Positions 48,281-58,833 of a DNA stretch of 64,000 nt are shown here, piece by piece. The translations under genes were made by a program, and so were the position numbers. The stretch's first letter is position 1; every line of letters begins with the position of its first letter. Source of the stretch: Thermobifida cellulosilytica TB100 (GTDB lineage: Bacteria; Actinomycetota; Actinomycetes; Streptosporangiales; Streptosporangiaceae); assembly GCF_001517975.1 (NCBI RefSeq), contig NZ_KQ950184.1, positions 169,029 through 233,028 on the forward strand. The letters are read 5' to 3'. Under the pieces are notes generated by a model that made no database searches, was not told the DNA's origin, and saw nothing but the letters and a program-made list of their open reading frames with translations.

Positions 48281-51219
48281 CAGGGTTTCCCGGCTGTTCG
48301 GGTGTGTCTGCGGGTGAGGGCGACCGCGCGGGCCAAAGCCTGCACTCGCTGTTCGTCATCGCGGTCGGGTCCGCGGACACGGTTGTGGTGCATGTGGAAC
48401 AGGGAGGGCAGCACTTGGCGCGGACGGGGGAGGCAGGCCAGGTAGGCGGTGAGGGCCTGGTCGCGGTCCGCCCAGGCGGCTGCCAACGGTGGGGAGAAGC
48501 TGCCGGGCCGGGTGAGGATGCGCGAGGCCAGGGCACGGGCCGCACGGTCCACAGGATCGGCTGGGCGGGGCAGATGGTCGAGCAGCCAGGTAGTGCCGGT
48601 ATCAGCAGCGGCGGCCAGGCGTAAAAGGGAGGCCGCGGCCAGGGCACGGGTGCGAGTGGGGTCATGGTCGGCCGAGGCCAGTTGGGTCTGGGCGGCGCGG
48701 CTGTCGGCGACGAAGAAAGCCTCGGCGGCGGCCAGCGCGGGACCGTGGCCGTAACGGGCGGTCTCGGGCCGATAGGTGTGCAGGCTCAGAGAATGCAGCA
48801 GGCCGCAGGCGTGTAGAGACCGTGCCCAGGTGCCCACGGCAGCGGTCGGTTCCGCGGGGCTGGTTTCGGTGCGCAGCCGCAGCCGCAGATGCGGGCCGTC
48901 ATGGTCGCGGTAGCGCACAAACCAGAAATCGCCAGGCCCTCCCAGAAGATCCCACAGTTCGGGAAGGCGGTCCAGGATCAGCAAGCACAGGTCAGGGCCG
49001 GTATACAGGTGGACGGACAGCCAGGGGCCGGTGCCGGGCGGGTCCGCCACCGGCGGCGACTGCGGACGGGCGGATACGGCGGTAACGGCCGAGAGCTGAG
49101 GAGCCGGGACAGGGGCTGCGGTGCGGCGCAGCGGAACCACGAGTTCGTGAGGGCGGCCGCCGCACCAGCCGAACGCCTCCTCATCCGGAGCTTCGGTGAG
49201 GACCGCGGTGCCGTACCGTGCCAGGTGGGTCTCCAGCAGGTGACGGTGGGCGGACCGGGACAGGTCAAGGGGCAGACAGCGTTCGCCCTCAACGAGCTGG
49301 ACCCGCTGCGGCAGCGGCGGGTGGGAGCGGACGGTGGACAGGTCCTCGGCGGTGACGCGCCACTGGGCCGGGGCCGCGACGGTGCGGCCGCTGCGCAGCC
49401 GCGGCAGGAAAACGCAGTCACTGGCGGCGGACGGCCAGGTGAACCCCAGAGAGGGCAGGGTACGGGCGCGGGGGAGTTCGGTGACGAACCGGGCCAGGGG
49501 GTGGGTGTAGTGGTGCGGTTCCAGCGCCGAGGCCAGGAACGGTTCGATCACGCGTCCGGTGGGCAGGTGCAGCAGCCGCAGGTGGTCGGCGTCGACGCGC
49601 ACGCCCACCTCCCGCGGGTTGATGACTTCGATTCCGGGAGCCGGCGGCGGGTGTTCGTCGATGACCAGTACGTGAGCAGCCACCACGGGGGAACGGGCCA
49701 CATGGGCCGCGGTGTCGGCCATCGGCGGAGCCAGGACCTGAACGGTTACAGCCCTCTCGGTGAGTGTGGGCAGAGCCCGGTCCAGATCAGCGGGAACCAT
49801 GCCGTCCAGGTGGGCGAACCGGCCGGTGAGCGTGCCCACCCCTCGGGAAACTGCGGTGATCCACAGACGGAAATCGCCCGCGTCCACCACTTCGGGGGTG
49901 GCAGCGTGCAGTTGGGCGCGGAGTTCCACGTGTACCGGCGGGTGAACCGTCTGCTCACCGCTCAGGTGCTGCCAGGCCGGGTCTTGCAGGTCGATCTCGA
50001 ACAGGCCCTGGAGGGCGGCGGTGTGCAGGGCGGCGACCAGAATCCGGGAGCGTTCGAGGTTTCCCCGGTCCGGGGCGGGGGCGGACAGACGTGAGCCCCG
50101 GTAGCCGTGTGGGAATCCCAGCCCGGCAGGGCCGGTGAGGTCGAGCAGTCCCACAACCGTCCCCTGGCCGTAGGTCTCCAGGCAACGGGTGTGGTAGTCG
50201 ATCCAGGCGGGGTGGCCGGTGGGGTGTGGGGCCAGCGTAGCCAGAACCCCGGCTGCGCGGGCTGCCTCATGGGCGACCTGGTGGGGCAGGACGAGGTCCA
50301 CGTCCAGGCGGGTGTCCACCGCCAGCCGCGGCAGCGTCTCGGTGTCGGTGTCCGGTAGCCGCCGCAGGATCTGGCCGCGCAGGCCGGGGCGTTCCCCGGC
50401 GGGAGTACCGGGATCGTTGTGGCACTCCAGGAGTTCACTGGCCGCTTTCAGTCCGGGGTCGTGGTCGGCCAGGTGGGCCAGTGGCCGTGGATGCCAGACG
50501 GGAGGCCGCTGGGAGCCGATGAGGATGCGGTGCTCCAGGAGGGAGTCCACCAGCGCGGCGGCCTCTCGCGGATCGGCGTCGGGATAGGAGTCGCCGAGCA
50601 TGCGGAGAAGCTCCGCGAGCGGCACAGGGGTTCGGGCGTTCTCCACCACCAGGGCGACGGCAGGAGTGAGACGTACCGACACCTCGGCCGCCTGGCGCGG
50701 ATCGTCTGCCCCGGGCTTGTGGGACAGGACCAGCCGATCGCCCCGGACACGAGCGGTGGAGGCCGCCACCACAGTGGTGAAGGAGCCCGGGACTGGGTGG
50801 TGACGGGCGCGGACGGCCAGCCAGGCCGAAGCCGGCTGGGCTGTCTCCCGGTGATGCTCGCCCCACCGGACGCGGGTTCGACCACCCGAAGTCAGCGGAG
50901 CAACCCCCGTGAACAGCCCGTAAGGAGTTGGGCGGCCACCGTAGCGGAGCAGATAGCGCATGAGGGAGACAGCAGCCCGGCGGACCTTCTTCGCCGCGAC
51001 GGCATCGGCGCCGACGATGGCGTCCAACTGCCGGACTAGGGAAGGGCTGGCCACGGCCAGGGCCTCGATCAGGGCGTGGTCACGGGTGTGGAGGTCGTGA
51101 ATCCAACCGCGCAGCTCCTCGATGGGGGCGGTGCCCGGATCAGGCCAGGGGGTTTCCGTGTCGGGGGTGCGGGTGGTGGCGCGCAGGGTCAGGCCCACCG
51201 ATTCCAGGGGGGCGTACAC
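48280..51219 (-). CDS. Full-length class I lanthipeptide dehydratase (LanB)
   Basis: 979 residues. The N-terminal glutamylation domain (about 1-650: KKVRRAAVSLMRYLLRYGGRPTPYGLFTGVA read from 50986 leftward) activates Ser/Thr with Glu-tRNA. The C-terminal elimination domain (about 690-979, SpaB_C/thiopeptide type: WLSVHLYTG, FWFVRYRDHDGPHLRLRLR) releases glutamate. Both halves are fused as in class I lanthipeptide loci. The GTG at 51219 has AAAGGA six bases upstream; the longer frame to 51366 overlaps the precursor gene. It lies 71 bases downstream of the precursor, with a hairpin between. Confidence 0.92.
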   Translation of the reverse strand: MYAPLESVGLTLRATTRTPDTETPWPDPGTAPIEELRGWIHDLHTRDHALIEALAVASPSLVRQLDAIVGADAVAAKKVRRAAVSLMRYLLRYGGRPTPYGLFTGVAPLTSGGRTRVRWGEHHRETAQPASAWLAVRARHHPVPGSFTTVVAASTARVRGDRLVLSHKPGADDPRQAAEVSVRLTPAVALVVENARTPVPLAELLRMLGDSYPDADPREAAALVDSLLEHRILIGSQRPPVWHPRPLAHLADHDPGLKAASELLECHNDPGTPAGERPGLRGQILRRLPDTDTETLPRLAVDTRLDVDLVLPHQVAHEAARAAGVLATLAPHPTGHPAWIDYHTRCLETYGQGTVVGLLDLTGPAGLGFPHGYRGSRLSAPAPDRGNLERSRILVAALHTAALQGLFEIDLQDPAWQHLSGEQTVHPPVHVELRAQLHAATPEVVDAGDFRLWITAVSRGVGTLTGRFAHLDGMVPADLDRALPTLTERAVTVQVLAPPMADTAAHVARSPVVAAHVLVIDEHPPPAPGIEVINPREVGVRVDADHLRLLHLPTGRVIEPFLASALEPHHYTHPLARFVTELPRARTLPSLGFTWPSAASDCVFLPRLRSGRTVAAPAQWRVTAEDLSTVRSHPPLPQRVQLVEGERCLPLDLSRSAHRHLLETHLARYGTAVLTEAPDEEAFGWCGGRPHELVVPLRRTAAPVPAPQLSAVTAVSARPQSPPVADPPGTGPWLSVHLYTGPDLCLLILDRLPELWDLLGGPGDFWFVRYRDHDGPHLRLRLRTETSPAEPTAAVGTWARSLHACGLLHSLSLHTYRPETARYGHGPALAAAEAFFVADSRAAQTQLASADHDPTRTRALAAASLLRLAAAADTGTTWLLDHLPRPADPVDRAARALASRILTRPGSFSPPLAAAWADRDQALTAYLACLPRPRQVLPSLFHMHHNRVRGPDRDDEQRVQALARAVALTRRHTRTAGKP

Positions 51220-51246
51220 CGGGAATCCTTTCTCCGGACAGGAACT

Positions 51247-51276
51247 TCCTGGGCGCCCCGAGGAAGGCGCCCAGGA
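51247..51276 (-). terminator. Hairpin between lanthipeptide precursor and dehydratase genes
   Basis: TCCTGGGCGCC (51247-51257) pairs exactly with 51266-51276 around an 8-base loop. Without a T run it is likely a partial terminator or RNA-stability element, letting the precursor be made in excess of the enzymes, a usual arrangement in lanthipeptide operons. Confidence 0.65.
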
Positions 51277-51290
51277 GTCGGTGGAGGAAC

Positions 51291-51491
51291 TCAGCCGTTG
51301 TCGGTGCAGCTGGGGGTGCAGGCCGTCTCGCAGGTCTTGCCGCATCCGTCGTTGGTCATCGACCACAGCGGCTCGCCCTGCTGCGGCACGTGGACACGCA
51401 GGTCCAGGTCGAACAGGTCGCCGGCGGGGTGGCGGTCCCGGCTCACCGGGACCATGCCGTCGGGGGTGTCGGAGACCGTGAGTGTGCTCAC
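51291..51491 (-). CDS. FxLD-family lanthipeptide precursor peptide
   Basis: 66 residues, GTG start with AAGGAAGG upstream. The leader carries LFDLDLRV (F27-D28-L29-D30), the FxLD motif that names the family and recruits LanB. The core begins near residue 41 and ends in CGKTCETACTPSCTDNG. It has cysteines at 50, 54, 58 and 62, spaced exactly four apart, with Ser/Thr at 44, 46, 53, 56, 59, 61 and 63 as ring partners. Asp48-Gly49 just before the first Cys is the expected target of the adjacent PCMT-like methyltransferase. Four rings at most are possible. Confidence 0.92.
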   Translation of the reverse strand: MSTLTVSDTPDGMVPVSRDRHPAGDLFDLDLRVHVPQQGEPLWSMTNDGCGKTCETACTPSCTDNG

Positions 51492-51514
51492 TGGTTGTTC
51501 CTTCCTTTCTCTCT

Positions 51515-52777
51515 CTAAGGGGTGATGGTCCAGGTCAGGACCGTGCGGGTGTGGCGTTTGTCCACCACGCGCCCCCCGGGCAGGCGGTCGTCGGGGGTGG
51601 TGGCGGGAAACAGGGTGATGCGGGGGCCGGGGCCGCGGCGGTGGTCGCGGTCCCACTCACCGATCAGATGGGCCAGGTGTTCGGCGGTTGCGCGGGCATG
51701 CGGGCCGTGGCCGACCGCGCCGAACTCCCACCGGTCCGCGCGCCCGGGGCAGCGGCGCAGGGTCCGGTAGGCGAAGCCGGTGCCCTCGGCACTGATCAGG
51801 GCCGGGGTGCCCAGGCGGGAGATCGGGCTGACGAGTCCGGCTTTGATCGCACCGCGCTCGGCGGTCAACTGCGCCCACCGGTCGGCGACCGAGGCCAGGT
51901 ACAGGTCCTGGGAGTCGGTGGGCTCTTCCGCGCCCACCTCGACGTTCGACCAGACAGTGACCGGCTCGCAGGCCAGGGCCTCACGCAGGGCCTTCTCCTC
52001 CACTTCGGGGCCGTCCTCCAGACGCAGCGCGACCTGGCAGCCGTCCTCGTCGTGGAGGCAGGGCATGGCCTCCCAGTGCTCGTCCCGGCCCCGCATCCGC
52101 ACGAACCCGCACATGTCCACCGCCACCGCCTCCCAGCACCCCTCTTCGGGAGCGCGGCGCAGGGTCAGGCAGCGGGTCAGGCCCCGAATCCGCATGGGCA
52201 CCACCAGAACCCCGTCCTCGGTGAGTTGCTGCTCCCAGGCGGGCGGCAGGTCCCAGGCTCCTGCGGTCACAATGATCCGGTCAAAGGGCGCCCGGGCGGC
52301 GAACCCGTGGGCGCCGTCGCCGACCGCCAGGTGCACGTCGTCGACGCCGATGCTCTTCAGGCACCGCTCGGCGCGGGCGACGACTTCGGGGTCGATGTCG
52401 ATGGAGACCACCTGGCCGTCCACGCCAACCAGACGGCGAATCAGAGCGGCGTTGTAGCCACCGGAACCGACCTCCAGCACCCGATGCCCGGGACGCAGGT
52501 CGGCACGTTCCAACATGGTGGCGACGATGGTGGGCGCCGACACCGAACTGAGCGCCACTCCCCGCTCGTCGTCGCGCTTGGTCACCACCGCCTGGTGCGG
52601 GTCGTAGGCCTCGGTCAGCGGCAGTCCGGGCAGGAACGCCTCGCGGGGAACGGCACGCAGGGCTTCCTCCACGGCTCGTGGCAGCGGCTGTGCGCCGAGT
52701 CGTGCGCGCTCGGCCGCCATGGCGTCAACCATGGCCATGCGCGCCTGTTCAGGAGTGGGCGGGAGTGGTGAGGACAC
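51515..52777 (-). CDS. PCMT-like methyltransferase of FxLD lanthipeptide systems
   Basis: 420 residues. The N-terminal half is a protein-L-isoaspartate O-methyltransferase fold (AFLPGLPLTEAYDPHQAVVT, SAM-binding VLEVGSGGYNAALI near 100-113, VSIDIDPEVVARAERCL, FDRIIVTAGAWDLP). A C-terminal extension (about 230-420) is specific to the lanthipeptide-associated group. Such enzymes methylate an Asp in the modified core; the ester collapses to a succinimide and then isoAsp. GTG start. First gene of the leftward operon, 24 bases before the precursor; divergent from the XRE-TPR gene. Confidence 0.9.
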   Translation of the reverse strand: MSSPLPPTPEQARMAMVDAMAAERARLGAQPLPRAVEEALRAVPREAFLPGLPLTEAYDPHQAVVTKRDDERGVALSSVSAPTIVATMLERADLRPGHRVLEVGSGGYNAALIRRLVGVDGQVVSIDIDPEVVARAERCLKSIGVDDVHLAVGDGAHGFAARAPFDRIIVTAGAWDLPPAWEQQLTEDGVLVVPMRIRGLTRCLTLRRAPEEGCWEAVAVDMCGFVRMRGRDEHWEAMPCLHDEDGCQVALRLEDGPEVEEKALREALACEPVTVWSNVEVGAEEPTDSQDLYLASVADRWAQLTAERGAIKAGLVSPISRLGTPALISAEGTGFAYRTLRRCPGRADRWEFGAVGHGPHARATAEHLAHLIGEWDRDHRRGPGPRITLFPATTPDDRLPGGRVVDKRHTRTVLTWTITP

Positions 52778-53025
52778 GGACTCTTCCCAACGTCGGTTGT
52801 CGTGGCTGAGTAGGAGTGCGGCGTGTTCGTCCGATCGCGATAGGGGATACGAGCGAGCACGGATTGGCGGAGTGACCGGATACTCCGGTCAGCCACAGAA
52901 AGAATGGCTTCGGGTGCCGAGAGTAGTGGCGCGGTGTCTTCCGGAGTACCAGGAAAGTGACAGCCCCTCGCGTCGGAGAGGTGCGTAGGCTGTCCTCGCC
53001 ATGGCCAGTACGCGAAGGAGAGCTC

Positions 53026-54227
53026 ATGGACGCATCCGCCCCTCGGCCGGAGACGCTGGGGCAGCGTATCGCCGCTGCACGTAAACTCGCGGGCCTGAGC
53101 CAGCAGGAGCTGGCCCGGCGCACCAACTACAGCGTGAGCCTGGTCCGGGCTGTGGAACAGGCCGCGAACCGGCTTCAGCGTCGTTCACCGCCGAGGTCAG
53201 CACAGTGCTCGGAGTGCTGCCTCAGGAACTCACCGGGCAGCCCTTCCAAACCCTGCTCGCCCAGGAGGGCGCTGCCCTCGGCGGGGCACAGGAGTTGCAA
53301 GCGCTGCTGACCGAAGGGCCTTTCCTCCATGCGGTCGAACCGGCTTCCCCGGCCGGCCTGGAAAGTGATTTGGCGGCACTTCGCGCAGACCGCCATCAGG
53401 ACCGGTCCCTCGCGGCGCTGAAGCGGGCTCCGTCCCTGCTGCGCCAGTTGCACGGTCTCGTCCGCTCCGCGTCCGGGGAGGAAGACCGTGAGCATGCCTG
53501 GGAGCTGCTTGCCGACGCCTATGCCAACGTTTCCCAGATCACCTACCGGTTCGGCCTGCTGACCATGGCCGCCACGCTGCTGGAACGGATGGAGCATGCC
53601 GCAGAGCAGGCGGGGCAGCAGTTGCGAGTAGCACATGCCGCCCAGCAGCGTGCTCTGCTGCTCCTCTCCCATGCTGCCTACGACATTGGGCAGCGGTGCG
53701 TGGAACGGTCCCTCGACCTGGTCGGTCCGCCGCAGAACGAGACAGCTCTGGCTTTGGCCGGGTCGGCGCACCTGCGTGGTGCGGTCCTGGCAGCGCGTGC
53801 CCTGGATCTGGACCGGGCGTCGGCTCATCTGGATGAAGCTGAGGACCTGGCCCGCAGGATCGGACACGAGTCCGGGGTTTTCGACACCAACTTCGGCCCC
53901 GGTAACGTCGCAATCCACCGCGTGGCCGTTGAACTGGAGGCAGGAGACCCCGGACGAGCCGCACACACCGGTGAACACCTGCGTCTGCCCGCGGACGTCA
54001 AGCCCACCCGGGTGGGACGTCACTGGCAGGACATGGCGCGTGCCCACCTGCTGTCCGGCTCCCCAGCCAAGGCGTTCGCAGCACTGCAGAAGGCACGGGC
54101 TGTGGCTCCTCAGCAGACCCGCCACCATCCGCAGGTCCACGAGACCATGCGTGCCCTGGCGGCTGCCCGCCATCCCCCCTCGCCCGCGGTCACAGCCTTC
54201 GCCCGCTGGCTCGGGGTGCGGGCTTGA
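53026..54227 (+). pseudogene. XRE regulator with TPR-like C-terminal domain, broken by one frameshift
   Basis: ATG 53026 follows GAAGGAG. Residues 12-45 form a helix-turn-helix (LGQRIAAARKLAGLSQQELARRTNYSVSLVRAVEQAAN read from 53056). At about 53167-53171 (AACCGG) the frame is lost. Adding one C gives N-P-A-S-A-S-F-T-A-E-V-STVLGV, the normal end of such a domain, and the frame then runs intact to 54227. The C-terminal 300 residues are helical repeats (HAWELLADAYANVSQ, AARALDLDRASAHLDEAEDLAR). Corrected length is about 400. The unrepaired downstream frame could be translated from GTG 53205. It probably regulated the divergent lanthipeptide genes. Confidence 0.82.
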
Positions 54228-54371
54228 GGGGGAGCAGTACTCGGAAGGAACGGGAAGAATCAGAACGACAGCGGTTCTCAGCCGAAGAACCGGTGACGTC
54301 CCGAAAGTAAGGGGCAGCCGGGTCGAGAGCGGACGATGCATCAGCAGCCACGGCCGCCCGGCAGAGACACG

Positions 54372-54402
54372 GTCCGGGACCGTGCGCAGCCCGGTCCCGG
54401 AC
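54372..54402 (+). terminator. 11-bp stem-loop after the XRE-TPR gene
   Basis: GTCCGGGACCG (54372-54382) pairs with CGGTCCCGGAC (54392-54402) around a 9-base loop, 145 bases after the stop at 54227. The 54228-54500 gap otherwise shows nothing recognisable. Confidence 0.5.
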
Positions 54403-54500
54403 TCTCTGCAGCGGCCGTACCGCGGAGCCGTAGCGGGACACCCCGGGCGGTCCCAAGGGCAAGGGGGCAGACCTCCACAGGCACGACCAGAGAGACACCA

Positions 54501-55169
54501 ATGTCCAACACTCCACCGACGATCAGCGATGAGCACTACCGCCTGGCCGAGCGGATCTGGGACTACCACCGGATGGGCCATGACCTGCGGCCGGTGGACG
54601 TGGCGGTCGTGCTGGGCTGCCACGACCTGGGCGTGGCGGCGTGCGCGGCGAAGCTGTACCAGGCCGGATTCTTTGCCCGCATGGTGCTCACCGGCGGCAA
54701 CAGCCCCTCCACCGCCGAGGTGTTTCCCCGGGGCGAGGCCGTGCACTACCGGCAGCACGTCCTGGACCTGGGGGTGCCCGACGAGGCCGTCCTGGTGGAG
54801 CCCCGGGCGGCCAACACCGGGCAGAACATCACCCTGTCCCGACAACTGCTGGCCGAGGCGGGCCTGGCCCCGGCCACGGTGATGCTGGTGACCATGCCCT
54901 ACATGCAGCGACGCGCCTACGCCACCACCCGCCGGGTCTGGCCCGAGGTCACCGTGGTGTGCGCCTCCGAACCGGTGGGCTTCCGCGACTACCTCGCGGG
55001 CATCGGCGACGACCGGCTCGTCATCGACACCATGGTCGGCGACCTGCAACGGGTCATCGAGTACCCCGACCGCGGCTTCGCCGTCGAACAGCACGTGCCC
55101 GACGACGTCCGCGCCGCCTACCGGGCACTCGTCGACGCCGGATTCACCAGCCGCCTCATCGGAGCCTGA
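54501..55169 (+). CDS. YdcF/SanA-type DUF218 protein
   Basis: 222 residues. It has the DUF218 pattern: DVAVVLGCHDLGVAACAA near the start, VLTGGNSP, GEAVHYRQHVLDLGVPDEAVLVEP…ANTGQNITLSRQL and VMLVTMPYMQRRAYATTRRVWP. No membrane segment or signal is seen, so it is of the cytosolic YdcF type. YdcF binds S-adenosylmethionine in E. coli but its reaction is unknown. Start at ATG 54501 with only a weak AGAGAG site. Co-regulation with the neighbouring regulator or lanthipeptide locus is possible but not shown. Confidence 0.82.
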   Translation: MSNTPPTISDEHYRLAERIWDYHRMGHDLRPVDVAVVLGCHDLGVAACAAKLYQAGFFARMVLTGGNSPSTAEVFPRGEAVHYRQHVLDLGVPDEAVLVEPRAANTGQNITLSRQLLAEAGLAPATVMLVTMPYMQRRAYATTRRVWPEVTVVCASEPVGFRDYLAGIGDDRLVIDTMVGDLQRVIEYPDRGFAVEQHVPDDVRAAYRALVDAGFTSRLIGA

Positions 55170-55598
55170 CCCGTACCCTCGTGCCGGGGAAGGGCCCTGG
55201 AGGCAGAAAACGGCGTCGGATCTGGCCCTGGGGCCAAGATCACGAGTGGGTTACTCCCGGAACCGGTGCCGCTAAGATCCTGAACCGCCGCAATCCCCGG
55301 GTTTCGGGCGTGTTCTATTCTGCTGTGCGTCCGCCACCCCAGCGAGTAGCCTTGGGCGTGAACGGTGCGTGACCGCATTCCCCCCGTTTCGGACGGGATG
55401 TCGCGGGGCACTGCACCGGCCGACGTCAACAGGGTGTCTCCGACCTCGGAGCTTTCCGGGACGGCGTGGAATGGGAAACGTCCGCGTCCCGTTCCCTCTA
55501 CCATGGGCGCCTGATATCTGCTCACGCGCCGAGTCTCGACCGGGGCACCCAGTCCACCCGTACCGGTCGACTGGAGTCTCACACCAGGAGGGCATCAC
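55170..55598. other. Long leader region before alaS
   Basis: 429 bases without a supported gene. I looked for a T-box (specifier loop, TGGNACCGCG-type antiterminator) and found none. AAGATCC near 55275 and TAGCCT near 55347 are weak -10 candidates. A strong AGGAGG site lies just before alaS. Confidence 0.4.
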
Positions 55599-58268
<2,670 letters not shown>

Positions 58269-58283
58269 GCAGAGAACGGCGTC

Positions 58284-58327
58284 CGGCGCCCCGGCACCCG
58301 GCAGGGACGGAGGAGCCGGGCGCCGGT
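58284..58327 (+). repeat. Stem-loop between alaS and ruvX
   Basis: CCGGCGCCC (58284-58292) pairs with GGGCGCCGG (58319-58327). With no T run and only 85 bases to ruvX, it may attenuate rather than stop transcription. Confidence 0.4.
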
Positions 58328-58353
58328 GTCCGACCCGCCCCGGGAGCCCTCCG

Positions 58354-58833
58354 GTGAGGACCGGCGTGCGGCTCGGGGTGGACCCCGGCGCGGCCCGCAT
58401 CGGCGTGGCCCGCAGCGACCCCAGCGGCATCCTCGCAACCCCGGTGGAGACGATCCGCCGGGGACCGGGAGATCTCGACAGGATCGCCGCACTTGTGCTT
58501 GAGTACGAGGCCCGGGAGGTCATCGTCGGCTATCCGGCGTCGCTGTCCGGAGCCGAGGGGCGTGCCGCGCGCACGGCGCGCTCGTTCGCCCGGGCACTGG
58601 CACGCAAGATCGCACCGGTCCCGGTGCGGCTGGTCGACGAACGGCTCACCACGGTGACCGCGCAGCAGCAACTGCGTGCCGGCGCCGCGTACGGCAGGCG
58701 CGGGGCCAGCGGCGGCAGGGCACGCCGCTCGGTCATCGACCAGGCCGCGGCCACCGTGCTGTTGCAGAGCGCCCTCGACACCGAGCGGCGTACCCAACTG
58801 CCTCCCGGTGAACTCGTCGAGGGGACGCCATGA
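58354..58833 (+). CDS. ruvX: Putative Holliday junction resolvase / pre-16S rRNA nuclease (YqgF)
   Basis: 159 residues of the RNase H-like YqgF family. RLGVDPGAARIGVARSDPSG holds the first catalytic Asp, VIVGYPASLSG and VPVRLVDERLTTVTAQQQL follow, and SVIDQAAATVLLQSALD supplies the last Asp. In E. coli the enzyme matures the 16S rRNA 5' end. GTG start with GGGAG upstream; the stop overlaps mltG (ATGA). Confidence 0.93.
   Translation: MRTGVRLGVDPGAARIGVARSDPSGILATPVETIRRGPGDLDRIAALVLEYEAREVIVGYPASLSGAEGRAARTARSFARALARKIAPVPVRLVDERLTTVTAQQQLRAGAAYGRRGASGGRARRSVIDQAAATVLLQSALDTERRTQLPPGELVEGTP

Noticed and set aside
55170-55598. T-box leader before alaS
   Set aside because: No specifier loop, conserved T-box sequence or terminator/antiterminator pair seen.
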